Positions 42,905 through 51,469 of a DNA stretch of 64,000 nucleotides are shown here, piece by piece. The number at the start of each line of letters is the position of its first letter. The first letter of the stretch is position 1. The translations under genes were made by a program, and so were the position numbers. Source of the DNA: an uncultured Clostridia bacterium (GTDB lineage: Bacteria; Bacillota; Clostridia; Oscillospirales; Acutalibacteraceae); NCBI GenBank assembly GCA_944384835.1, contig CALWUU010000007.1:18715-82714 (forward strand), given 5' to 3'. The notes under the pieces were generated by a model. The model did not search any database. It saw nothing but the letters and a program-made list of their open reading frames with translations, and was not told the origin of the DNA.

Positions 42905-43843
42905 TTATGCCTGACCGTCGCAGCCTAACACATTTTTAATTTTATGTGCAACCATGTCTTTAATCGCAGTACGTGCGGGACCAAGATATTGACGCGGGTC
43001 AAAATGTTCAGGATGTTCATTAAAATATTTACGGATGGTACCTGTCATTGCCAAACGCAAGTCAGAATCAATGTTAATTTTGCAAACTGCCATTTTAGCA
43101 GCTTCGCGCAGCATATCTTCAGGAATGCCGATTGCTCCCGGCATGTTACCGCCGTTTTCGTTAATCATCTTTACAAATTCTGGAATAACGGAAGAAGCGC
43201 CGTGCAATACAATTGGAAAACCAGGCAAACGCTCTGATACTTCCTGTAAAATATCAAAACGCAGCTGCGGTTTTTGTCCCGGCTTAAATTTGTATGCACC
43301 ATGGCTGGTGCCAATTGCAATGGCCAAAGAATCAACCCCTGTGCGCTCTACAAAGTCTTGCACTTGTGCAGGATTAGTATAAGAGGCATCTTCATCGCTG
43401 ACATTTACATCATCTTCAATGCCTGCCAAACGTCCAAGCTCTCCTTCAACGGTTACGCCGTGTGCATGGGCATACTCAACTACTTTGCGGGTAAGTGCTA
43501 CATTGTCTTCGTAGTCGTGGTGAGAACCGTCAATCATAACAGAGGTAAAGCCGCCGTCAACACAGTCTTTACATAGCTCAAAGGTATCGCCGTGGTCAAG
43601 GTGAAGTGCCATTGGAATATGGGGATTTTCCTTTACCGCTGCTTCTACCAATTTGAGCAGATAAGTATGGTTGGCATACTTACGTGCGCCTGCGGAAACC
43701 TGCAGAATAACCGGTGCGTTCAGCTCGCTGCAAGCTTCCGTAATACCTTGCACAATTTCCATATTATTTACATTAAATGCTCCGATTGCATATCCGTTTG
43801 CATATGCTTTTTTAAACATTTCTGTGGTATTTACAAGTGCCAC
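42905..43843 (-). CDS. fba: Class II fructose-bisphosphate aldolase
   Basis: A zinc-dependent glycolytic aldolase of 312 residues. Metal and substrate motifs are ALHLDHGDTFELCKDCVDGG near residue 78, MIDGSHHDYEDNV near 102, VEGELGRLAGIEDDV near 131, AIGTSHGAYKF with the metal His near 178, and VLHGASSVIPEF near 208. INIDSDLRLAMT follows. The start is the GTG at 43841-43843, which has an AGGAG site 10 bases upstream and yields the expected MALVNTTEM N-terminus; the much longer open frame is a readthrough of the leader. Single gene sharing a terminator with its convergent neighbour. Confidence 0.95.
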   Translation of the reverse strand: MALVNTTEMFKKAYANGYAIGAFNVNNMEIVQGITEACSELNAPVILQVSAGARKYANHTYLLKLVEAAVKENPHIPMALHLDHGDTFELCKDCVDGGFTSVMIDGSHHDYEDNVALTRKVVEYAHAHGVTVEGELGRLAGIEDDVNVSDEDASYTNPAQVQDFVERTGVDSLAIAIGTSHGAYKFKPGQKPQLRFDILQEVSERLPGFPIVLHGASSVIPEFVKMINENGGNMPGAIGIPEDMLREAAKMAVCKINIDSDLRLAMTGTIRKYFNEHPEHFDPRQYLGPARTAIKDMVAHKIKNVLGCDGQA

Positions 43844-44048
43844 TGGAATCACACTCCTAGTCAATTTATGTTTATATTTATAGTATACCATAGATTTATG
43901 CATAATGGCATACCATTTGTAGAATATTACCATAGCTGAAAAAAATCGTGGGTTTCAACAAATTCCAAATCAATTTTTTAGTCAGTGAAGTCTTTTCTTA
44001 CAGATTCATTGCTGCATGATAAATCTTTTTGCTGCAGCAGACTTTCAT

Positions 44049-44891
44049 TTAAGAAGGAATTGCCGTCTGGCAAGTGCGCGCATAGTGAAAAATGTACTGT
44101 TGAGCAATACCTGCATATCGTCCGAAATCTGCCGCTGTTTTATTAGGGAACAACATTGCCATTGCCCGTTTCATCCAAACATCCATGGGAAATGCTTCTA
44201 AGCGGTGTAATCCATATAACGCTGCACATTCCGCTACTTTTGGTCCTACTCCTTGAATTGTCATTAATTGCTGACGTACCTCCTCCAGAGGCATTGTTTT
44301 CATTGCGTCTAATATGATTGTTCCCTGTGCCACTTTGTGCGCGGCACTCAGTATATATTTTGCACGAAATCCGCTGCGAAGCGGCGCCAAATCTTCTACT
44401 GTGCAATTTGCAAGCACTTCCGGTGTGGGAAATGCAAAACCGCCTGGTATCTTTTCTCCAAAATGTTCACATAGGCGGGATACAATTCCTTTGATACGGG
44501 GAATGTTGTTATTTTGTGAGATGATAAAACAGCATAATGCCTCCCAAGGATCCTGCTGTAAAATACGGATGCCCGGCGCATATTGGGCTGCTTTACACAA
44601 GGTAGGGTCCAGTTTCGATAAGTCTTCTTTAATAGATTTATAATCCAGTTCCAAATCAAAATATGGAACCCATATATGTAAAAATTCATCTTCCGTAGTA
44701 TCACAGAACAGAATATACTCATCTGATTGTTCCAGTTCCAGATACCGTCCAAATGCAATGCCGCCCATTCGGTTGGATGTCTGTTTGCACGGTTCCCATC
44801 GAAAGGTTTGTCCGCAGTCTAATGTTTGCAGCAGATCAAATTCATTTGTTCTAGGTATGATAATACCTTCTGATGTTTTTGTATAGTCCAT
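44049..44891 (-). CDS. ogg: 8-oxoguanine DNA glycosylase-like (OGG1-type, HhH-GPD)
   Basis: A 280-residue base-excision repair enzyme. The N-terminal OGG domain has LDCGQTFRWEP near residue 24. The core has QDPWEALCCFIISQNNNIPR near 113, and the helix-hairpin-helix IQGVGPKVAECAALYGLHRLE near 214 is followed by AFPMDVWMKRA. The Lys of GPKVAEC is the expected Schiff-base nucleophile and Asp of PMDVW the catalytic acid, as in OGG1. ATG with an AAGGAGG site. It is a single gene; the 205-base gap to fba shows no structure. It is more like eukaryotic OGG1 than MutM, which is normal in Clostridia. Confidence 0.92.
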   Translation of the reverse strand: MDYTKTSEGIIIPRTNEFDLLQTLDCGQTFRWEPCKQTSNRMGGIAFGRYLELEQSDEYILFCDTTEDEFLHIWVPYFDLELDYKSIKEDLSKLDPTLCKAAQYAPGIRILQQDPWEALCCFIISQNNNIPRIKGIVSRLCEHFGEKIPGGFAFPTPEVLANCTVEDLAPLRSGFRAKYILSAAHKVAQGTIILDAMKTMPLEEVRQQLMTIQGVGPKVAECAALYGLHRLEAFPMDVWMKRAMAMLFPNKTAADFGRYAGIAQQYIFHYARTCQTAIPS

Positions 44892-45178
44892 AAATCCTCC
44901 TTTTATCTGTATTTCTCATCAGGAATCTGGCAAAATATCTGATATGGTATTGATATACTAACATATTTTTACTCATACAGCAAAGAGGAAAATAATAGAT
45001 GCATACTTTTGTGAAAGCGTCAAGTATTATTTTTTTATTGAGAATTTTTCAGAAAGTTTTATTTCTCTCAGACGTTATACTAAATGTTTTTTTATTTTAC
45101 AAAATACTACCAATTTTGGTTTACATAATATTAAATGAAATAGAATTGTTTAAATATTTTAAATAGCTGTTTTCACAG

Positions 45179-45229
45179 TTATTAACATTTTCCACAGAGT
45201 TTTCAACAGAACTAATAAAGTTGTCAACA
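45179..45229 (+). repeat. Tandem DnaA-box-like 9-mers in a 610-base AT-rich gap
   Basis: Four 9-mers on one strand resemble the DnaA box TTATCCACA: TTATTAACA (45179), TTTTCCACA (45188, one mismatch), TTTTCAACA (45200) and TTGTCAACA (45221). They lie in a gap (44892-45502) that is extremely AT-rich on both sides. No dnaA, dnaN or rpmH is nearby, so it is not the standard oriC neighbourhood. It may be a DnaA-binding locus or chance enrichment. Confidence 0.35.
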
Positions 45230-45502
45230 AATATTATGTAAACTTCAAACGGTTGCAAATCAATTACAAAAAGTATAACAAAATTTAAGTCAAGTAAAAA
45301 ATAGAAAAAGTTATCTAAAAATAAGCCAAAAATACAGCATAAAATTTTATGAATTACTAAATTGTAATTTTACAATAACTGATGAAATTTTAAATGGATT
45401 TGTCAGAAAAAATGAAATAGGAAAATATGGTATAAATGAAAATAAGATGCCAAAAATAGGAATAGAAACTTCAACATTAAAAGAGAAAAAGGGAGTAACA
45501 GC

Positions 45503-45766
45503 ATGGTAAGAGGGATAAGCAGACAAATTATAGAAGTACCAGATACAGGAAATATTTATTATGAAAAGGCATATTTAGTGGTAAAACCGGAATTTTCCGA
45601 TGCGCAGCGTGCTTTGCTGGAAAAAGAAGCTAAGCGTGTTTTGCGCGCAATGGATGCCCCTTCAGGAATGAAACAGAAGAATAAAAAATGGCTGATGGCT
45701 CTGCGCTTTTTCGCAGCCGCACTGGCAGGGGCAGGCATTATGGCCGGTTGTTTTTTCCTGTTTTAA
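45503..45766 (+). CDS. Small C-tail-anchored hypothetical protein
   Basis: An 87-residue protein with a soluble N-terminal part of about 60 residues. It reads like a short strand-helix unit (YYEKAYLVVKPEFSDAQRALL, then a basic helix) and ends in a KKKW boundary and a C-terminal hydrophobic helix of about 20 residues, AAALAGAGIMAGCFFLF. The layout is that of a tail-anchored membrane protein. I do not recognise the family. ATG with a GGGAG site 9 bases upstream and a TATAAA-like box near 45430. It is a single gene. Confidence 0.65.
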   Translation: MVRGISRQIIEVPDTGNIYYEKAYLVVKPEFSDAQRALLEKEAKRVLRAMDAPSGMKQKNKKWLMALRFFAAALAGAGIMAGCFFLF

Positions 45767-46011
45767 CAGGGCTTTGATATCATCACAGAAATTCCGATAT
45801 TTCGTATTAAACTCTGAGTATTTTTGTGCCATAATCAGACAATATTTTGTTTTTGATAGAATGGAGCATTTCATTATTACAGTTCTAATGTCGCCTAAGT
45901 TTATTGTTGAAATAAGGTTTTAGCATTTGTTTATCATGAATAGCAATCAACTTTTTAGTCCTATATACTCCTTGCCATGACAGCAAAATTATAAATTTTA
46001 GCTGCGGTTAA

Positions 46012-46110
46012 GAACATTATAACAAACTTAAAATTTTGGTTGTTATGAGAACGTTATAACATTTGCAGGTTAAAAATTGCGCAGCAATTTTTTTAATGTT
46101 ATAATAAAAC
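46012..46110 (+). promoter_or_regulatory. Repeats, small hairpin and promoter before rlmB
   Basis: Two 13-mers, GAACATTATAACA (46012-46024) and GAACGTTATAACA (46049-46061), differ by one base and lie 37 bases apart. A 9-bp hairpin with T-run (46072-46094) follows, then TTGCGC (46077-46082), 17 bases and a perfect TATAAT (46100-46105). The repeats could be operator sites. The hairpin may end transcription of the 45503 gene. The gap 45767-46011 holds nothing else I can name. Confidence 0.5.
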
Positions 46111-46138
46111 ACAATGCAAATAAGGAGTATTGTGAATT

Positions 46139-46930
46139 ATGATAGATAAAACAAAGATAGAATCTGAAAAAAATACAGGAATAAAAGGTGAGGACATTAT
46201 TGCAGGCAGAAATGCTGTGAATGAGGCACTGCGTTCGGGAAGAACAATTGACAGTTTATATGTCGCCCGCGGTCAAAAAACAGGTTCATTAACAGCGCTG
46301 ATTGCAAAAGCCAAGCAGAAAGAGATTACCATTAAAGAAGCAGATGTTAAAAAATTAGATTTTATGTGCGGAAACGCCAATCATCAGGGAGTTGTAGCGG
46401 TAGCGGCAATAAAAGAATATGCCAGTCTGAATGATATTTTTCAATTGGCACAATCAAGAGGAGAACCTCCGTTTATCATATTGGCGGATGAATTGGAAGA
46501 TCCCCATAATTTAGGCGCTATTTTGCGGACTGCCGAATGTACGGGAGCGCATGGTATTATTATTCCAAAACGCCGTGCGGTTGGATTGACTTATGCGGTT
46601 GGAAAATCTTCTGCGGGTGCTGTGGAGTATGTGCCGGTGGTACGTGTCACCAATATGGCTGTGACCATTGATATATTGAAAGAGAAAGGTCTTTGGATTT
46701 ATACAACAGACATGAAAGGTGAAATATGGTGTACTGTGGATTATAAAGGACCGGTTGGTCTTGTGATTGGTTCTGAGGGCAGCGGTGTCAGCCGTTTGGT
46801 AAAAGAAAAAGCGGATTTCACTGTAACATTACCTATGGTTGGACATATTAACTCATTAAATGCATCAGTTGCCTGCGGTGTGCTTTGCTATGAAATTGCC
46901 CGTCAAAGGCAGGGGATAAAAGCCAATTAA
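46139..46930 (+). CDS. rlmB: 23S rRNA (guanosine-2'-O)-methyltransferase RlmB (SpoU family)
   Basis: A 263-residue SPOUT methyltransferase that modifies the 23S rRNA peptidyl-transfer region (G2251 in E. coli). The N-terminal substrate-binding domain begins IIAGRNAVNEALRSGRTID. The three SpoU motifs are LADELEDPHNLGAILRTAECTG near residue 118, VGLVIGSEGSGVSRLV near 205 and LPMVGHINSLNASVACGVLCYE near 229. ATG with an AAGGAG site. The assignment as RlmB rather than another TrmH paralogue is likely but not certain. Confidence 0.9.
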   Translation: MIDKTKIESEKNTGIKGEDIIAGRNAVNEALRSGRTIDSLYVARGQKTGSLTALIAKAKQKEITIKEADVKKLDFMCGNANHQGVVAVAAIKEYASLNDIFQLAQSRGEPPFIILADELEDPHNLGAILRTAECTGAHGIIIPKRRAVGLTYAVGKSSAGAVEYVPVVRVTNMAVTIDILKEKGLWIYTTDMKGEIWCTVDYKGPVGLVIGSEGSGVSRLVKEKADFTVTLPMVGHINSLNASVACGVLCYEIARQRQGIKAN

Positions 46931-47141
46931 AAGCATTTTGCCGTCATATTTTCGTCATATATTTATGATATAACTGGTTTATTCCCAAAGAATGGATATG
47001 AAATCTGGTAAATGCAAGAAAGCTGTAAGAAATCCCGCTGAAAAATTGCGGTGTAATTGTTCTTATGGTATAATATTAACGTATTTTTTGTAATAATAAG
47101 ATTAGGATATATTAAGTAACTGACTAGGAGCGATGAAATAG

Positions 47142-50100
47142 ATGAGTAAAGATAAATATAATGCTCCTCAGGGTTCAGACAGTGAATTTGTAGATGAAAT
47201 TTTGGCAGAGGCACGCAAAATGCGTGGCAATGCAGCAGAAGAACTGGATGATCAAGATATTCCACTGGCACAGGCAAGACCTGTTGGCGATGTGTATAAA
47301 CAGACCAAAAAAACTGCAGATCCCGTTCCAAAGCCAAAACCGGTGGTAAATCCCCCCGTCCCTGAGATGAATCCGCCCGCAATTTCACCCGAAATGCCGC
47401 AGCAGCCTGATCCCCAGCCGGACAGTAATGTTACAAATCAAGAACAAGCCGGCACAAAGAAGAAAAAGAAACGTTTTGGTAAAAAACACCGTCAGGAAGT
47501 AACTGCCGGTGAAGATGATATTTACTTTGGATTAAAATTAAAAACAGTTGAAGAAGTAAAGGCACAGCGCCGTGAAGAATTAAATAAAGAAGGATATTCG
47601 GGAGGACCTTTACAAGTATCGTCCCCAACTTCAACATTTGCTCATTTGTTTGAAGACAATGGACCGGATACCAGTCCGGAATTTGAAGAAAGATTCCGCC
47701 AGCTGCATCGCGAGCGTAAGGAGCGTGTGAAAAGAGCTGCACAGGAAGCAGGGGAAGAAGTAGAAGACGTATTTTCTCTTTATGAAGAACCTGAAGAAGA
47801 AAAAAATGTCTATGATGATTTGCAAATTCCAGAGACAGAATCTCCGGAAAAAATTGTGGAAGAATTGGCCAGTGCTGCCTTTCGCAAAGAGGAGTCTCCA
47901 AACACAGAAGCAAACCATGACAATGACGAGATAAAACATCAACTGTATGAAGAAGAACTGCAGGCAGAAAAGGAAAATGAAGAGTTAAGGCAGTTAATTG
48001 ACGATGCTCTGGCAAAAGAGACAGTTGTGGAGGTAGAACCTCCGTTACATACGGAATCTATATTTGGTTTAGTGGCAAAAGAACGTACACAGGATACTGT
48101 AAATGCAGAAATTGCTGAAGAAAATCAAAAAGCAGAGTCTGAACCTGTTGCAATGGAGCAAGAAGAGGCAGCAGAACCAATTACCGAACAACTTGAGTCT
48201 GTTACTGAAGTTGAAAAAGAGAATCAACTGGATGTTCCTGATTTTGTAGTTGATTCTCCTTCAAAAACAGAGCCTGCTCATGGGATACCAAAGAAAGAAA
48301 ATGCCCATCAGAATACCCAAACTGCAGAATTTGTCGAAGACATGCCTGTAATTTTTCAGGAGCAATCCATAAAAGCTGTTGCTGAGCCAATTCAAGAGGA
48401 ACCGTCTTTAGAAAAACCGTCTGCTGATATACAGCCGGAAGTATCCGAAGAATCAGTACCGGAACAACAGCTGTCCGGGGAACAGACAGAAACTGCACAA
48501 CAAACAGAACAACCGGAAAAAACAGTTGAAATTGCTGAAGAAGCGCCGGATTCTGTTGAAAACGATACATCTCAAACAGAGCAGCTGTCCGCTGGTGTAC
48601 CATCAGAGCAACTGAAAGAGACACAAAAAACAGAATTCGCCAAAGAACCTGAAGGGGAAACACAGGGAACAGAAGTCTCTGAAGAAGCCGCTAAAACAGG
48701 TGAGGAAACTCAAACTGCCGGGCGGACAGATCCATCAAAAGAGAAGCAGCAGATGATAGCGGCTGCAGCAGTCGTTCAGGAAAAAGATATTGACTTGCTA
48801 ACAAAGCCGGTTCAATATGTATTTCTTAACAGACCTGTTCGCACATTTGCTATTAATGGCATTGGAGATGTTTTGGCACAGGAAGCAAAGCAATTTACCA
48901 GATTGCTTCATTCTGAACCAGTGCCGCAAAAAGGAGCGGCAAACAAATCTGCGGAGCCAAAAGCAGCTCAAGTAAAAAAGGAGCAACCAAAAGAAGCACA
49001 CATACAGGAGCCGGCTGGGAACGCGAAAGCAAAACAACAAGGGAAAGCGGTTCCGCATAAGGAGTCTTCCCATAAGCCGTCCGGTCCCAGAGTGATTCGT
49101 ACCCCGCATTTTCAAATTATTGATAAAACTCATAGAGGACAACCGGATGAAGCGTCCAACGTAGAGTATGTTGAGCCTCAGGAACCAAAGTCTGAACAAC
49201 AAGACTCAGAGATGAACGCAGACTCTGTTGACCGGAAATCAGAAGAGTCTCAGGTGTCTGATGATACAACGTCCAATATTGTTAAAGATACGAAAATTGT
49301 CAATTTTCAGGATATCAAAGCGAAAAAGCAACAATCTGCAATTGACTTAAATGATATGGAACAAGTGCCGGAATATGTTCCAAAAAAGAAAAAGCGTTTA
49401 TTCGGAAAAGAAAAAATCAATCTTTTTACCGATATTGAGGATGAAGAAGAAATCATTCCTGAAGAAGTAGAAAACGAACAGCCGGAATTGGAAGACTTTA
49501 CCTCCAAAGAAGATGCTCGCTCCATTGGAAGTGAACTGCGCAAAAATATCCGTACTTTATTTCTGCGTTCGGTAGTAACGGGTATTTGTACAGCTGTTTT
49601 GTTCATTCTTGGTTTATTTGCAGAATACCATATTTTTGGCGCGGATATCAGTCCTGTTGTGTATGCAGCAATCAATGTGGTATTTCTGGCAATTGCCATT
49701 GGCGCATGTGCAACCTCTATTTTCCATGGTTTAAAAGCTTTGGTTCTGCTGCGGGCAAATGCTGATTCTTCCATTGCCATAGCGGCAGTAGTGATTGCAA
49801 TTCAGTCCGTTTTGCTGCTGTTTATGCAGGATTCCTTGGCTGCAGGAGATGTACACATTTATTCCGGATTGATTACAGGAGGATTGCTGTTAAATACATT
49901 AGGTAAACTTACCATGGTTCGTCGTATCAGGCAAAACTTCAACTTCGTTGTTTCTAATACAGATAAAAATACGGTTGAATTAATTGACAATGCAGAAATA
50001 GCAGCTCAAATGGCAAAGGATTGTGTTGCCGGTGTCCCTGTTGTTGCATACCAGAAAAAAACAAAATTCTTCAGTCATTTCCTTAAGAATTCCTATGCAC

Positions 50101-51197
50101 AAGACTGCAGTGAACTGACTTCTCAAATCATTGCACCGTTAGGCTTTATCTCTTCTTTGGTGCTGTTCATCGTAAGTATGATAATTAGCAGAGATGTGGG
50201 TATAGGATTTACCGCCTTTGCAGCTTCCATGTGTGTCTGTGTTCCTATGGCAAATATGCTGTGCGTTCATTTGCCTGTTTCCCGTCTATGCAAACTTGCC
50301 AGACAAAATGGAGGCATGTTAGTGGGTTACGAAGCGGTAGATAAATTTGCTGACACCAATGCTATTATGATTGAAGCGGATGACTTGTTCCCGAAAGGTA
50401 CTGTTGAGCTTAAGGGTATTAAAACATTCGGCGAACAAAGAATTGATAAAGTATTGTTAGATGCTGCATCATTAATGACCCAAGTTGGCGGACCTTTAAG
50501 CGAAGTATTTTTAGAGGTAATAAAAAATCATGAAGATATTTTACCTCATGTAGAGAATGTAGCTTATGAGGATGAATGCGGAGTCATTGGTTGGGTTTCA
50601 GGCCGCCGTATTTTGGTAGGAAACCGTGATTTAATGAATAATTACAGTGTAGATGTTCCGGCTGTCCAAATTGATAGAGAGCATGGACATCAATTAGTAT
50701 ACTTGGCAGCAGGAAATGAAGTGGTAGGCGCGTTTGTTCTTGCTTATCATGTAAGCAGTGAGAAAAAGCAAGAAATGCAGCGTATGACCAAAAATGGAAT
50801 TGGCATTATTGTAAAAACAACAGATCCTTCTGTTACCTCGGAATTTATTTCACGCCAATTTGGCATTGACATTCACGCTATTACAGTACTTTCAGGACCT
50901 TTGGTACATACCTATAATGAATTGACAAGCAAAGTAGAAGAAACAAGCAACGCCATGTTTGCTACAAAAGGAAAAGCAACTTGTATGATGCGTGTCATTA
51001 CAGCATGTGTTCGCGAAAAAAGCAATATTTCTATTGTTCGTTTGCTGCAAAATGTTTCTGTTATTTTAGGATTTGTGCTGGTAGCATTTTTAGTATGCTT
51101 TTCAGGCTTAAAACAAATCAGTACTCTTGCAATGGTAATTTATGAGGTGTTTTGGTTGATTGTGCTGTTAGTACTTCCAAAAATTAGGAGATCTTAA
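47142..51197 (+). CDS. Giant membrane protein: long low-complexity region plus catalytically dead P1B-ATPase-like core
   Basis: A 1351-residue protein. Residues 1 to about 790 are low complexity, rich in Glu, Gln, Pro and Ala, with two similar basic patches (KKKKRFGKK near 108, KKKKRLFGKEK near 748), and are probably disordered in the cytoplasm. From about 800 follow membrane helices laid out as in heavy-metal P-type ATPases. The pre-TM CPC position reads CVCVP (1031-1035). GGMLVGYEAVDKF precedes the site where DKTGT is expected, here EADDL (Glu1078). GRRILVGNRDLM (1154-1165) matches the nucleotide-domain signature, but TGDN is replaced by KTTDP (1225-1229) and GDGxND is absent. The last two helices end in a basic tail. 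It should not pump by phosphorylation. ATG with AGGAG; it lies between rlmB and an EF-G gene, and its role is unknown. Confidence 0.85.
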   Translation: MSKDKYNAPQGSDSEFVDEILAEARKMRGNAAEELDDQDIPLAQARPVGDVYKQTKKTADPVPKPKPVVNPPVPEMNPPAISPEMPQQPDPQPDSNVTNQEQAGTKKKKKRFGKKHRQEVTAGEDDIYFGLKLKTVEEVKAQRREELNKEGYSGGPLQVSSPTSTFAHLFEDNGPDTSPEFEERFRQLHRERKERVKRAAQEAGEEVEDVFSLYEEPEEEKNVYDDLQIPETESPEKIVEELASAAFRKEESPNTEANHDNDEIKHQLYEEELQAEKENEELRQLIDDALAKETVVEVEPPLHTESIFGLVAKERTQDTVNAEIAEENQKAESEPVAMEQEEAAEPITEQLESVTEVEKENQLDVPDFVVDSPSKTEPAHGIPKKENAHQNTQTAEFVEDMPVIFQEQSIKAVAEPIQEEPSLEKPSADIQPEVSEESVPEQQLSGEQTETAQQTEQPEKTVEIAEEAPDSVENDTSQTEQLSAGVPSEQLKETQKTEFAKEPEGETQGTEVSEEAAKTGEETQTAGRTDPSKEKQQMIAAAAVVQEKDIDLLTKPVQYVFLNRPVRTFAINGIGDVLAQEAKQFTRLLHSEPVPQKGAANKSAEPKAAQVKKEQPKEAHIQEPAGNAKAKQQGKAVPHKESSHKPSGPRVIRTPHFQIIDKTHRGQPDEASNVEYVEPQEPKSEQQDSEMNADSVDRKSEESQVSDDTTSNIVKDTKIVNFQDIKAKKQQSAIDLNDMEQVPEYVPKKKKRLFGKEKINLFTDIEDEEEIIPEEVENEQPELEDFTSKEDARSIGSELRKNIRTLFLRSVVTGICTAVLFILGLFAEYHIFGADISPVVYAAINVVFLAIAIGACATSIFHGLKALVLLRANADSSIAIAAVVIAIQSVLLLFMQDSLAAGDVHIYSGLITGGLLLNTLGKLTMVRRIRQNFNFVVSNTDKNTVELIDNAEIAAQMAKDCVAGVPVVAYQKKTKFFSHFLKNSYAQDCSELTSQIIAPLGFISSLVLFIVSMIISRDVGIGFTAFAASMCVCVPMANMLCVHLPVSRLCKLARQNGGMLVGYEAVDKFADTNAIMIEADDLFPKGTVELKGIKTFGEQRIDKVLLDAASLMTQVGGPLSEVFLEVIKNHEDILPHVENVAYEDECGVIGWVSGRRILVGNRDLMNNYSVDVPAVQIDREHGHQLVYLAAGNEVVGAFVLAYHVSSEKKQEMQRMTKNGIGIIVKTTDPSVTSEFISRQFGIDIHAITVLSGPLVHTYNELTSKVEETSNAMFATKGKATCMMRVITACVREKSNISIVRLLQNVSVILGFVLVAFLVCFSGLKQISTLAMVIYEVFWLIVLLVLPKIRRS

Positions 51198-51212
51198 TTT
51201 TATATTTTATCA

Positions 51213-51248
51213 AAAGCTGTGATGTAAATAAACATCACAGCTTTTTTC
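51213..51248 (+). terminator. Terminator of the 1351-residue protein gene
   Basis: A perfect 14-bp stem (51213-51226 with 51233-51246) and T-run, 16 bases after the stop codon. Confidence 0.9.
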
Positions 51249-51469
51249 TATGATAAATTTCGACAAAAAGCATGCCTGACATTATTGTATGATGTTTCTA
51301 TGTTCAGCAGAGATTCTTTTTTAACGAATTTATATACATAAATTTTATTTACTTTTTATGAATAGTGTAGAACTTGAATCAAATTGTTGTATTATATGTA
51401 CAATTGGTATATAATTGTAATGTATTATTGAAATAAATTGTTATGTTTACCTAAAGAAAGGGAGTCTTA

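Noticed and set aside
45121..45240. Chromosomal replication origin
   Set aside because: DnaA-box-like repeats are present, but only one is close to consensus and no dnaA, dnaN, rpmH or gidA genes are nearby.
47431..48015. 194-codon minus-strand frame opposite the 1351-residue gene
   Set aside because: Leu/His/Pro-rich mirror of the Glu/Gln-rich low-complexity region; no ribosome site or family signal.
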